The translations under genes and the position numbers were made by a program. A stretch of DNA of 64,000 nt from Cyclobacterium sp. (GTDB taxonomy: Bacteria; Bacteroidota; Bacteroidia; Cytophagales; Cyclobacteriaceae), in assembly GCF_014762705.1 (NCBI RefSeq), contig NZ_JABURL010000065.1:38833-102832 (forward strand). The letters run 5' to 3'. Shown here in pieces: positions 50,595-58,967 of the stretch. How positions within the stretch are numbered: the stretch's first letter is position 1; the number at the start of each line of letters is the position of its first letter. The notes under the pieces were generated by a model. The model was not told the origin of the DNA. It saw nothing but the letters and a program-made list of their open reading frames with translations, and searched no databases.

Positions 50595-52329
50595 CAATGT
50601 GATACAAACCAGTAGAAGTTCAGATTTAGTCACTTTTGATTTGATTATTGAAGGAGACACCTTACCCGATACTGTACATGTGCAAAGTATTGTTGTCCAA
50701 AAGGAAATCAATCGGATTCCCTATGCAAAAATAAGTATTGTAGATGGAGATGTTTCACTTGGTGACTTTCCGCTAAGCAATGAGGATACCTTTATTCCCG
50801 GAAATGAAATAGAAATTTTGGCTGGATACCATTCGGACAACGAATCCATCTTCAAAGGGATAATCGTCAATCATAATCTCAGGGTCAGGGATGGAAGGCA
50901 GGAATTGGTAATTGAGTGCAGGGACAAAGCCTATAAAATGCACGTTAACCGCAGTTCGGGATATTTCTATGATCAAAAGGACAGTGATCTGATGGAGCAA
51001 TTGATTTCCCGAAATGGATTGGAGGCTGAAGTAGCCCCCACCAATTTCACCCATCCCGAACTGATCCAATACCAGTGTACCGATTGGGATTTTCTGGTAA
51101 CAAGGGCCCAGGCCAATGGAAGGATAGTGTTGGTAGAAGGGGCTAAGGTACTGGTCACCGAGCCCGATTTAGCACAGGATAGCCTGGAGACGGTTACTTT
51201 TGGCGCCAATATACTGGAATTTGATGCAGAAATAGATGCCAGGAATCAAGCGGAAAGTGTGTCTGCACAAGCCTGGAATTCGGCAGACCAGGTAATGGAG
51301 AAAATTGAAGCCAATGATCCTGAAATAAGGCTCAGTGGAAATCTTACTCCTTCAAACCTCGCGGACCGAATGGGTTTGGGTCCAATTGACCTGCGAAATG
51401 GAGGAAGAATTGCCGAAGTAAGTCTTCAGGACTGGGCGGATTCAAAGTGGCTGATACAGCAATTATCCAAAATCAGGGGCAGGGTCAAATTTCAGGGGAT
51501 TCCGCAGGCAGCGCCAGGTAAATTAATTGATCTCAGAGGGGTTGGTAATAGATTCTCAGGTAAGGCTTTTGTTTCAGGGGTCATGCATCAGTTGGCGGCA
51601 GGAAATTGGACAGTTGATGTACAATTTGGGATGGATCCTGAGTGGTTTTCGGAAAAATTCCCCATCCATGCCCAACCTGCCTCAGGTCTGTTTGGAGCAG
51701 TCAAAGGCCTGCAGATCGGAAAGGTGTCCCAACTACAGGACGACCCCGAGGGAGAGGACCGGATAATGGTGACCTTGCCCGTTATTAATGGAGAAGAACA
51801 AGGGATTTGGTGTCGGTTGGCCTGTTTGGATGCCGGCAATGAGAGAGGCATGGTATTCCGTCCTGAAATTGAAGACGAGGTAATCGTTGGATTTATCAAT
51901 GAAGACCCCAATCAGGCGGTTGTTTTGGGATCCCTGCACAGCAGTAAAAGTCCGGCTCCCATAGCCATTGCAGACGATAACCATCAGAAGGGCTATGTGT
52001 CACGAGAAGGAATAAAGATTCTGATTGATGATGAAACGGCTGCAGTGACTATTGAAACGCCAAAGGGAAAAAAGTTTTCCCTGGATGATGATGCTGACCA
52101 TATGGAGATGAGCGATGATCATGGGAATACAGTAATCCTCAATGCCGATGGCATTGAAGTGGAAAGTGCGGGTGACCTGACCCTGAAGTGCAGTGGCGAC
52201 CTGAATTTGGAGGGCACCAATGTTAAGGTCAAGGCCCAGGCAGAATTTACCGCTGAGGGATCGGCCGGGTCTACGGTTTCCAGTAGTGCGACGACTACCA
52301 TTAAAGGGTCTTTGATACAAATAAATTAA
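50584..52329 (+). CDS. eCIS spike protein, VgrG/gp27-gp5-like (Pvc8-like)
   Basis: A 581-residue spike subunit. The first about 350 residues are the gp27-like hub (VHVQSIVVQKEINRIPYAKISIVDGD near 35-60; YQCTDWDFLVTRAQANGRIVLVE near 160-182). An OB-fold of gp5 type follows at about 375-460 (GLQIGKVSQLQDDPEGEDRIMVTLP, IWCRLACLDAGNERGMVFRPEIEDEVIVGFINEDP). The end is a repetitive beta-helix (IDDETAAVTIETPKGKKFSLDDD..., LTLKCSGDLNLEGTNVKVKAQ) that forms the needle under the PAAR tip encoded next, 6 bases on. Confidence 0.96.
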   Translation: MPNNNVIQTSRSSDLVTFDLIIEGDTLPDTVHVQSIVVQKEINRIPYAKISIVDGDVSLGDFPLSNEDTFIPGNEIEILAGYHSDNESIFKGIIVNHNLRVRDGRQELVIECRDKAYKMHVNRSSGYFYDQKDSDLMEQLISRNGLEAEVAPTNFTHPELIQYQCTDWDFLVTRAQANGRIVLVEGAKVLVTEPDLAQDSLETVTFGANILEFDAEIDARNQAESVSAQAWNSADQVMEKIEANDPEIRLSGNLTPSNLADRMGLGPIDLRNGGRIAEVSLQDWADSKWLIQQLSKIRGRVKFQGIPQAAPGKLIDLRGVGNRFSGKAFVSGVMHQLAAGNWTVDVQFGMDPEWFSEKFPIHAQPASGLFGAVKGLQIGKVSQLQDDPEGEDRIMVTLPVINGEEQGIWCRLACLDAGNERGMVFRPEIEDEVIVGFINEDPNQAVVLGSLHSSKSPAPIAIADDNHQKGYVSREGIKILIDDETAAVTIETPKGKKFSLDDDADHMEMSDDHGNTVILNADGIEVESAGDLTLKCSGDLNLEGTNVKVKAQAEFTAEGSAGSTVSSSATTTIKGSLIQIN

Positions 52330-52335
52330 CACAAA

Positions 52336-52629
52336 ATGGGAATGCCGGCTGCAAGAATTACAGACATGCACATTTGCCCCATGGTCAATCCAGGAGGAGT
52401 TCCCCATGTAGGAGGGCCAATAATGCCCCCCGGTGAGCCGACGGTATTGATTGGTGGTATGCCTGCTGCGAGGGTAGGAGATATGGCCACCTGTTCCGGA
52501 CCACCGGATAGCATTGTGGCAGGTTCAGCTACGGTAATGATTGGTGGCATGCCTGCAGCAAGAATGGGAGACAGTACCTCGCACGGAGGGTCCATTGCAG
52601 CGGGTTTACCATCGGTTCTGATTGGATAA
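52336..52629 (+). CDS. eCIS PAAR-repeat spike tip protein (Pvc10-like)
   Basis: A 97-residue PAAR protein. The tripled motif is plain: MPAARITDMHICPMV, GGMPAARVGDMATCSG and GGMPAARMGDSTSHGG, each with a zinc-ligand His or Cys (HIC, TCS, SHG). PAAR proteins form a zinc-stabilised cone that sharpens the VgrG spike. No C-terminal toxin extension is present, so it is a pure tip. Confidence 0.97.
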   Translation: MGMPAARITDMHICPMVNPGGVPHVGGPIMPPGEPTVLIGGMPAARVGDMATCSGPPDSIVAGSATVMIGGMPAARMGDSTSHGGSIAAGLPSVLIG

Positions 52630-52643
52630 AAAAACAGGTGAAC

Positions 52644-53054
52644 ATGGAAGATGAAATGGAATTTTTAGGTACGGGATGGAGCTTTCCTCCTGCCTTCAAT
52701 GATAAATCCGAATCGGTAGAAATGAGTTCCGGGGTTACAGATATTCAGGAAAGCCTGTGGATTCTTTTGTCCACCCGGCTTGGGGAGCGGGTAATGCAAC
52801 CCAAATATGGCTGCCAGTTGGATGAATTACAATTCAGCCCCCTGAACCGAACCACCATTACTTATGTGTCGGAATTGATCCGTACGGCCATATTGTATCA
52901 TGAACCACGTATTGAAGTGGAAAAAATTGATATCACAGAAGAAGAAATGGTCGAAGGTAAGGTATTGATCCATTTAACCTACATGGTAAGAGGTACCAAC
53001 TCCAGGTTTAACCTGGTTTATCCTTATTACCTCAATGAAGGAAATGCCAACTGA
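52644..53054 (+). CDS. eCIS baseplate wedge protein, gp25/GPW family (Pvc9-like)
   Basis: A 136-residue gp25-like protein. The frame begins with a GTG at 52638 but the ATG at 52644 is the better start. MEFLGTGWSFPPAF at the start, then SLWILLSTRLGERVMQPKYGCQLDELQFSPLN near 40-70 and HLTYMVRGTNSRFNLVYPYYL near the end are typical. The family includes the lysozyme-like fold that nucleates sheath assembly at the baseplate. It precedes the baseplate J gene by 5 bases. Confidence 0.95.
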   Translation: MEDEMEFLGTGWSFPPAFNDKSESVEMSSGVTDIQESLWILLSTRLGERVMQPKYGCQLDELQFSPLNRTTITYVSELIRTAILYHEPRIEVEKIDITEEEMVEGKVLIHLTYMVRGTNSRFNLVYPYYLNEGNAN

Positions 53055-53059
53055 ATCAC

Positions 53060-56000
53060 ATGCAACCGGAAAACCTGCACATATTGAAATTATTATGGAG
53101 GAAGGGCACCTCACAGGCTGATAGAAATCTTTCAGCACTTGATCCTGACAATATAGAGTTGATGGGTCTTGAAGTGGAAGATTGGTTGCTTTTTGCCCAT
53201 AATTTTGCCCGGTTTTTGCCTTATTTTCCTAAAACCAATTCCCCTATCATCCACAAAGACTGGCAATTATTTTTCAAGGAATTGATTGAGATAGAGGAGT
53301 TGCCGGAAAAGGGATCCACCGCTTATCGGGATTTACAAACCTCGATAGCATCCAAACTTAATGCTTTTGCCGCCACTGCAGATCTGGCCCCTCATATGAC
53401 CCTGCTGGTGGCTTTTCTTGAGCTTTTGGGCTTTTCAAAGGATCACCTGAATGGGATTACCAAAAGGCACCTTGATTTTTATTATTCCACTGTTTTGAAT
53501 ATCCCCAGAAAAGCGCACCAGGCTGATGAAGCTTTCCTGGTGATTGAAGCATCCAAAAGCCCTGCGGTTTTCCTTCCTGAAGGGGAGCTTTTCGATGCAG
53601 GGAAGGACAAAAAAGGAATTGCCAGGTATTATAGCAGTACCCGGGGATTTTCTCCCAATCTGGCCCGGGTGGCACATTTGAAAAACAGATGGGTGGACGA
53701 GACTGGCAAGAAAATAGGAATCAGTCAGGTGGCGAATTCCCTTGATGGCAGAGGCGAACCTTTCAATTCGGAAACTTCAGGATGGTGGCCATTTGGACAT
53801 CAGATGGGTACAATGGATTTTCCGGAATTGGCCCCGGCCACTTTCGGTTTTGGACTTGCTTTTCCTTCCCTGAGAGCCGCTGCCACAGCTGACAGATATT
53901 TTAAATTTGAGTTTGAATTCACAAAAAAATTGGCTTTTTCCGGTGAAGCCAGTGATATCCCTGAAATTTTTACCGCTCATCTGAGTGGGGAAAAAGGGTG
54001 GATCACCTTGGCCCCATCCAATCACGCTGAAGTAGGGCTCAGCTGTTCGGTTACTGAAAACCAATTGGGCATCGTTATTCATCTGGGGAAAGACCAGCCC
54101 TCCCTGGTCTCGCAGGATGAAAAAATTCATGGCCAAATGGTAGGTGAGGGTTCCCCCGTCATTTGGTTTGATTTGACTGCCGGATCCCCAAAAAGCTTTA
54201 AATGGATCAAAGCACTGGGAGACACACCCGTCAAAAAGGTCAGGGTCAAATCCAAATACAAAGGTATTCAGCAACCTGTTTTGGAGTCCGATCTGGGTAT
54301 ACTCAATCCAACCAAACCCTTTCAACCTTTTGGCAGTGTTCCCAAAAAAGGAAGCAGCTTTTATATAAAATATCCGGAATGGGAATACAAGCAACCCAGA
54401 AGCATTTCTATAAAAGGAAAATGGTCCAACACGCCAGATAAATCCACAGAAAACCCTCCCCAGCATTTTAAGCATTGGTATTTTGGATACCGTGATTTAG
54501 GGGAGAACTATTTAAGCAAAGACAATTATCTTTCTCAACATTTCAAAGCGGTAACCACCCTGGCCGAACCCATAAAAATGTTTTTGTGGCAACCCACCGG
54601 GTTAAAAGCTCCCTTATTGGGCAATAAGATCAAGGTAAATGAGGATCCGGAAAATTTAATTGTCGGCGGTGATGATTATTTTAAAGCCAGTATTTCCGCA
54701 GGTGATGGAAACAACTGGACCAATTACACGGGATCCAAAGCACTTTTCGAGGAGAATTCGGGTCATTACAATACTTCCATAAACATCTCTCCTAAACCGG
54801 GTAAAACAAAGATCGATGTTAGGGGAGGAATTAAAATCACCCTCTTGCAGTCTTTTCTGCATGAACTTTACCCAAGGTTGTATGCTTTGGCTATGTCCAG
54901 TGACCAGCCTGAAACGCCTATCCCCAACGAACCCTATACCCCACTTTTGGAAAGCCTGGAAGTGGATTTTGATTGTGAAGTTACCTATGACCTGACTTCC
55001 AAATCAGCACATGATTTGCAGTTGTTTCTGAGGGATGATTTTGGCTACCTGGAGGAGCAAAAATCGAAAAAAGAGGGCATTGCTCATGTAAAGGAAAAGG
55101 AGCCTTTTTTACTGTCTTTCCCTGGCCCTGGAGGGGAACTTTTTGTGGGCGTTGAAAGTCTGGAAAAAAACCAGCAACTGTCCCTTTTATTTCAAGTGTT
55201 GGAAGGAAGTGAAAACCCCCGGCATGCCAATTTTTCAGAAGAAAATGCCCTTTCCTGGTCCGTCCTGGTGAATAATTACTGGAAGCCTCTGAGCAAGGAT
55301 CAGATCGTTTCCAATCAAACGGGGAACCTGCTCCAATCCGGAATTATCGTATTGGATTTACCTCAGGCAGCACTTGAAAGTCAAACCAGGATGCCTAGCG
55401 ACTTTACCTGGATCAGGCTTAAATCAATTGCTCCCTATGATGCGACCAGCAGGGTATTGGGAGTTTTTGCGCAGGCGGTAAAAGTGAAATTCCAGGACCG
55501 GGGAAATGAACTGGAACACCTTCAGGATGGCTTGCCTGCCGGTACTATCGGTAAAATGGCAGAACGAAAAGCGGGAGTCAAGGCCATAAGTCAACCCTAT
55601 AATACATTTGGTGGGAAAGCCCTGGAGACCGATAAAAAATTCTATACCAGGGTCAGCGAACGCTTGAGACATAAAAACAGGGCTGTATCCCTTTGGGATT
55701 ATGAGCATTTGGTACTTCAGCAGTTTCCGGAAGTTTACAAGGTAAAATGTTTGAACCATACCTGTGAAAAATCTCACCTGTCGCCGGGGCAGGTAATGCT
55801 GATCACCGTACCAGACACGGTGAATAAAAACGTGTACGATTTGTTTCAACCAACGCTTAGCGCTGCCACATTAAATCAGATCAAAGTTTTCCTGGAAGCA
55901 AAAGTATCTCCTCAGGTGAAACTCACTGTAATGAATCCTCTGTATGAGGAAATTAGCATCAAGGTAGTGGTGAGTTTTAAATCAGGACTGGACAAAGCCT

Positions 56001-56266
56001 ATTATTCCAACCTCATGGAAGAAGACATTATTCATCATTTGGCACCCTGGACTGCTGAAAACAGGCAGGCCATTGATTTCAGCAATCATTTCAACTTTAG
56101 CAGTTTGATTTACTTTATTGAAAAGTTGGATTATGTGGACTTTATTCAGCAACTCAGGGTATTTAAAGATGGTATAGAAACTTCACAAGAAATATTACCC
56201 AAAAGCCCCAGGCATATTTTGGTATCTGCCAAATCACACGATATCATTTTGTACGGATCCAATTGA
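53060..56266 (+). CDS. eCIS baseplate J/gp47-like protein (Pvc11-like)
   Basis: A 1068-residue baseplate protein. The N-terminal half is specific for injection systems of the Pvc11 type (FAHNFARFLPYFPKTNSPI near 55-73; LDFYYSTVLNIPRKAHQADEAFLVIEAS near 138-165). The gp47/J domain is near residues 840-1060: AISQPYNTFGGKALETDKKFYTRVSERLRHKNRAVSLWDYEHLVLQQFPEVYKVKCLNH, LITVPDT and FSSLIYFIEKLDYVDFIQQLRVF. It forms wedges with the gp25 and Pvc12-like proteins that hold the sheath before firing. Confidence 0.95.
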   Translation: MQPENLHILKLLWRKGTSQADRNLSALDPDNIELMGLEVEDWLLFAHNFARFLPYFPKTNSPIIHKDWQLFFKELIEIEELPEKGSTAYRDLQTSIASKLNAFAATADLAPHMTLLVAFLELLGFSKDHLNGITKRHLDFYYSTVLNIPRKAHQADEAFLVIEASKSPAVFLPEGELFDAGKDKKGIARYYSSTRGFSPNLARVAHLKNRWVDETGKKIGISQVANSLDGRGEPFNSETSGWWPFGHQMGTMDFPELAPATFGFGLAFPSLRAAATADRYFKFEFEFTKKLAFSGEASDIPEIFTAHLSGEKGWITLAPSNHAEVGLSCSVTENQLGIVIHLGKDQPSLVSQDEKIHGQMVGEGSPVIWFDLTAGSPKSFKWIKALGDTPVKKVRVKSKYKGIQQPVLESDLGILNPTKPFQPFGSVPKKGSSFYIKYPEWEYKQPRSISIKGKWSNTPDKSTENPPQHFKHWYFGYRDLGENYLSKDNYLSQHFKAVTTLAEPIKMFLWQPTGLKAPLLGNKIKVNEDPENLIVGGDDYFKASISAGDGNNWTNYTGSKALFEENSGHYNTSINISPKPGKTKIDVRGGIKITLLQSFLHELYPRLYALAMSSDQPETPIPNEPYTPLLESLEVDFDCEVTYDLTSKSAHDLQLFLRDDFGYLEEQKSKKEGIAHVKEKEPFLLSFPGPGGELFVGVESLEKNQQLSLLFQVLEGSENPRHANFSEENALSWSVLVNNYWKPLSKDQIVSNQTGNLLQSGIIVLDLPQAALESQTRMPSDFTWIRLKSIAPYDATSRVLGVFAQAVKVKFQDRGNELEHLQDGLPAGTIGKMAERKAGVKAISQPYNTFGGKALETDKKFYTRVSERLRHKNRAVSLWDYEHLVLQQFPEVYKVKCLNHTCEKSHLSPGQVMLITVPDTVNKNVYDLFQPTLSAATLNQIKVFLEAKVSPQVKLTVMNPLYEEISIKVVVSFKSGLDKAYYSNLMEEDIIHHLAPWTAENRQAIDFSNHFNFSSLIYFIEKLDYVDFIQQLRVFKDGIETSQEILPKSPRHILVSAKSHDIILYGSN

Positions 56267-56274
56267 TTTGACCA

Positions 56275-58956
56275 ATGATGAATTCCAAAACATATGGCCC
56301 TATTTCTAAAGATGTTCACAGCAATGATGATCTGGATTTTCAATTTTTAAGGAAAGAGGGGATTTCGAAGATTCAAAAGCTGGGCTCTGGTCTATGGACT
56401 GACTTTAATACCCATGATCCGGGCGTTACCATTTTGGAGGTATTGTGTTATGCCATCACAGATTTGGGGTACCGCCTTTCTTTACCCGTGCAGGATTTAC
56501 TTTTTGAAGGGGATAAGAAAAGTTTTCTGAAGGATCATTTTCATCTGGGTTCGGATGTTCTGCCTTGTAAAGCGTTAACCGAACTGGATTACAGAATGCT
56601 TTTCATTGATTTGAAGGGAGTTCGCAATTGTTGGCTTGAACCTTATCAGCAGACCCTTTATGCAGATTGCAAAAACCTCAAAATGTCCTATCATCCGGAG
56701 GTTTTGGAGGGAATAGCGCCAAAAGACAGTCGTTCATTTGAACTTAAAGGGCTGCACCGCATCCTGGTAGATGTAGAGGAGGAAGTGTCGGTTGAATTGG
56801 TGAAGAAAAGAATCAGGAAAAGCTATCATGAAAACAGGAATTTATGTGAGGATCTGGTAGAAGTTGTATCTGTAGATGAACATCCGATTCAGGTTTGTGC
56901 CATCATTGAGCTGGAAGCTGAGGCAGATGAGGAGTGGATTGCAGCCTCCATTGACCAGGCCATCCGGCAATATTTTTCTCCGGATATCCGGTTTTATTCC
57001 TTTAGTGAAATGCTTGATAAGGGATATACTACAGATCAGATATTCGAAGGACCTGCTCTAAAACATGGGTTTTTGGATCCTGAGGAGGTAAAGCAAGCTT
57101 CCCTAAGAAAAGAAATCCGGCAATCTGATATTATTCAATTGATCATGGACCTGGAGGGGGTTACAGCCATTAGGGAGATCAGGATCAACCATTGTGAGCA
57201 GGAAAATGAAGATGGTGGATGGGTCATCGCTGTGGATCCTGGGAAAAAACCCGTGCTTTGCGACAAAAGTAAATTCAACTTTTTTAAAGGTTTGTTGCCA
57301 GTAAATGTGAATCAAGAGCGGGTGGCCAATTACAAGGAGGTATTGAGAAAGGAACAACACGATTTGCAATATGGCATGAAGGAAAAGAGTTATTCTTTAC
57401 CAGAACCCTACAGTTATCCTTTGGGAGAATATGCCAGTATCCGCAATGACTTTCCGGAAGTATATGGGGTGGGCCCCATTGGACTGCCCGAAACGGTTGA
57501 CCCGGAGTGGAAAAGGAAGGCCAATCAACTGAAGGCCTATTTGTCCTTCTTTGACCAGGTATTGGTCAGTTATTTTCAGCACCTGTCTCAAGTAAAATCC
57601 TTATTATCAGTTTTCACAACCTCTGAAAAAACTTATTTCACCAGAACGGTGACAGATATTGGAGACCACAATGAATTTTTGATAGAGGGGTATACAACCG
57701 GGGACCTGAATGAGGAATTATTTGGAGCCTTCGATGAAGCCAATGCCCGGAACCAGAAAATCAAGGATCATCTTTTGGCAAGGTTTGCAGAGAAATTCAG
57801 TGACTATGCTTTTTTAATGAAAAAGATCTATGGAACTGGTATTGACCAGCAAGTGCTGGAAACCAAGTCCTTTTTCTTAAAAGAGTATGGAAAAATTAGT
57901 GTAGAAAGGTCCACGGCAATGAATTATTACCAGCAACCATTAAACCGGATTTGGGACAGTGACAATACGTCGGGATTCGAAAAAAGAGTGGCCTTATTGG
58001 CTGGGATCAGAAATTTTATGCGGAAAAACCTGGCCAGATCCTTCGTCGAGATTTATCCGCTTACCAATGCTCAGGGCGATAAGGTGTACCGCTGGAGGAT
58101 TTATGACCATAACAGAAGCATTTTATTGACAGCAACTGAAGAATACCCTAGCCGAACTGCTGCCCATAAAGAAATTTACCTGGTAATTCAATTGGTGAAA
58201 GGTTTTTCCAGGGAAGAAATCAGTTCTTTTTTTAATGGGTTAGAAGAAATTCAGGAGACCCCGTTTTCTCTGGGCTGTTTCCGCATCACACAGTCGCCAT
58301 CCGGAAGGTTTTCTTTCAGCATCATTGATCCGTCCATTACTGACACCGATGACCCGGACTATATTATCGCCAGCCAATACAGGTATTATGCCTTTCAGAA
58401 CTTTCCACAGGCAGTCCTTTCCTTTAAAGATTTTATGGATCGCGAATTTGATGATGAAGGCCTATTTTTGGTAGAAAACATCTTGTTAAGGCCCAATGTC
58501 GATGAGGAAGATGACACAAATAACACTTTTTTACCCTTTTGTAAGGAAGATTGTCAACCAGGAAACTGTCTGGACCCTTATTCTTTCAGGGTAACTTTGG
58601 TTTTACCTGGAAATACCTTTCGTTTTGCGGATAGGGATTTCAGGGATTTTTTGGAAAACCTGATCAGAGAGGAATTACCGGCCCATATCCTGGCAAAAAT
58701 TTGTTGGATTGGAAGAGCCAATACCGGGGATTTAGATCAGGAAGACCAGCTGTCCCTCTTTGAAGAGGCCTACCTGGAATTTTTAAAAGGTTTAAGTCAG
58801 GGAACATATGAAAATCACGGGCAATTTATAAAAATACTTTCCGAATTGCGCTCCATTTATCCCACAGGCACATTGTATAACTGTGAAGAAGAAGATGAAA
58901 GCAATGCATTGCGGGATAGCATCATATTAGGAAGAACAAATTTAGGTACCATTTAA
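56275..58956 (+). CDS. eCIS baseplate protein, Pvc12-like
   Basis: An 893-residue protein; a second ATG follows directly at 56278. The signature of Afp12/Pvc12 proteins is present: SGLWTDFNTHDPGVTILEVLCYAITDLGYRLS near residues 36-66. Further blocks are ELDYRMLFIDLKGVRNCWLEPY near 103-124, QLKAYLSFFDQVLVSYFQHLSQVKSLLSVF near 422-451, and FLVENILLRPNV near 727. Pvc12 occupies the lower baseplate ring and contacts the fibre network. It follows the J protein by 8 bases and precedes the 881-residue gene by 11 bases. Confidence 0.93.
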   Translation: MMNSKTYGPISKDVHSNDDLDFQFLRKEGISKIQKLGSGLWTDFNTHDPGVTILEVLCYAITDLGYRLSLPVQDLLFEGDKKSFLKDHFHLGSDVLPCKALTELDYRMLFIDLKGVRNCWLEPYQQTLYADCKNLKMSYHPEVLEGIAPKDSRSFELKGLHRILVDVEEEVSVELVKKRIRKSYHENRNLCEDLVEVVSVDEHPIQVCAIIELEAEADEEWIAASIDQAIRQYFSPDIRFYSFSEMLDKGYTTDQIFEGPALKHGFLDPEEVKQASLRKEIRQSDIIQLIMDLEGVTAIREIRINHCEQENEDGGWVIAVDPGKKPVLCDKSKFNFFKGLLPVNVNQERVANYKEVLRKEQHDLQYGMKEKSYSLPEPYSYPLGEYASIRNDFPEVYGVGPIGLPETVDPEWKRKANQLKAYLSFFDQVLVSYFQHLSQVKSLLSVFTTSEKTYFTRTVTDIGDHNEFLIEGYTTGDLNEELFGAFDEANARNQKIKDHLLARFAEKFSDYAFLMKKIYGTGIDQQVLETKSFFLKEYGKISVERSTAMNYYQQPLNRIWDSDNTSGFEKRVALLAGIRNFMRKNLARSFVEIYPLTNAQGDKVYRWRIYDHNRSILLTATEEYPSRTAAHKEIYLVIQLVKGFSREEISSFFNGLEEIQETPFSLGCFRITQSPSGRFSFSIIDPSITDTDDPDYIIASQYRYYAFQNFPQAVLSFKDFMDREFDDEGLFLVENILLRPNVDEEDDTNNTFLPFCKEDCQPGNCLDPYSFRVTLVLPGNTFRFADRDFRDFLENLIREELPAHILAKICWIGRANTGDLDQEDQLSLFEEAYLEFLKGLSQGTYENHGQFIKILSELRSIYPTGTLYNCEEEDESNALRDSIILGRTNLGTI

Positions 58957-58967
58957 TCCCAACGGCC

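Noticed and set aside
53777..54475. A 232-codon minus-strand frame opposite the baseplate J gene
   Set aside because: It is an antisense shadow of a strongly supported gene and has no recognisable domain.
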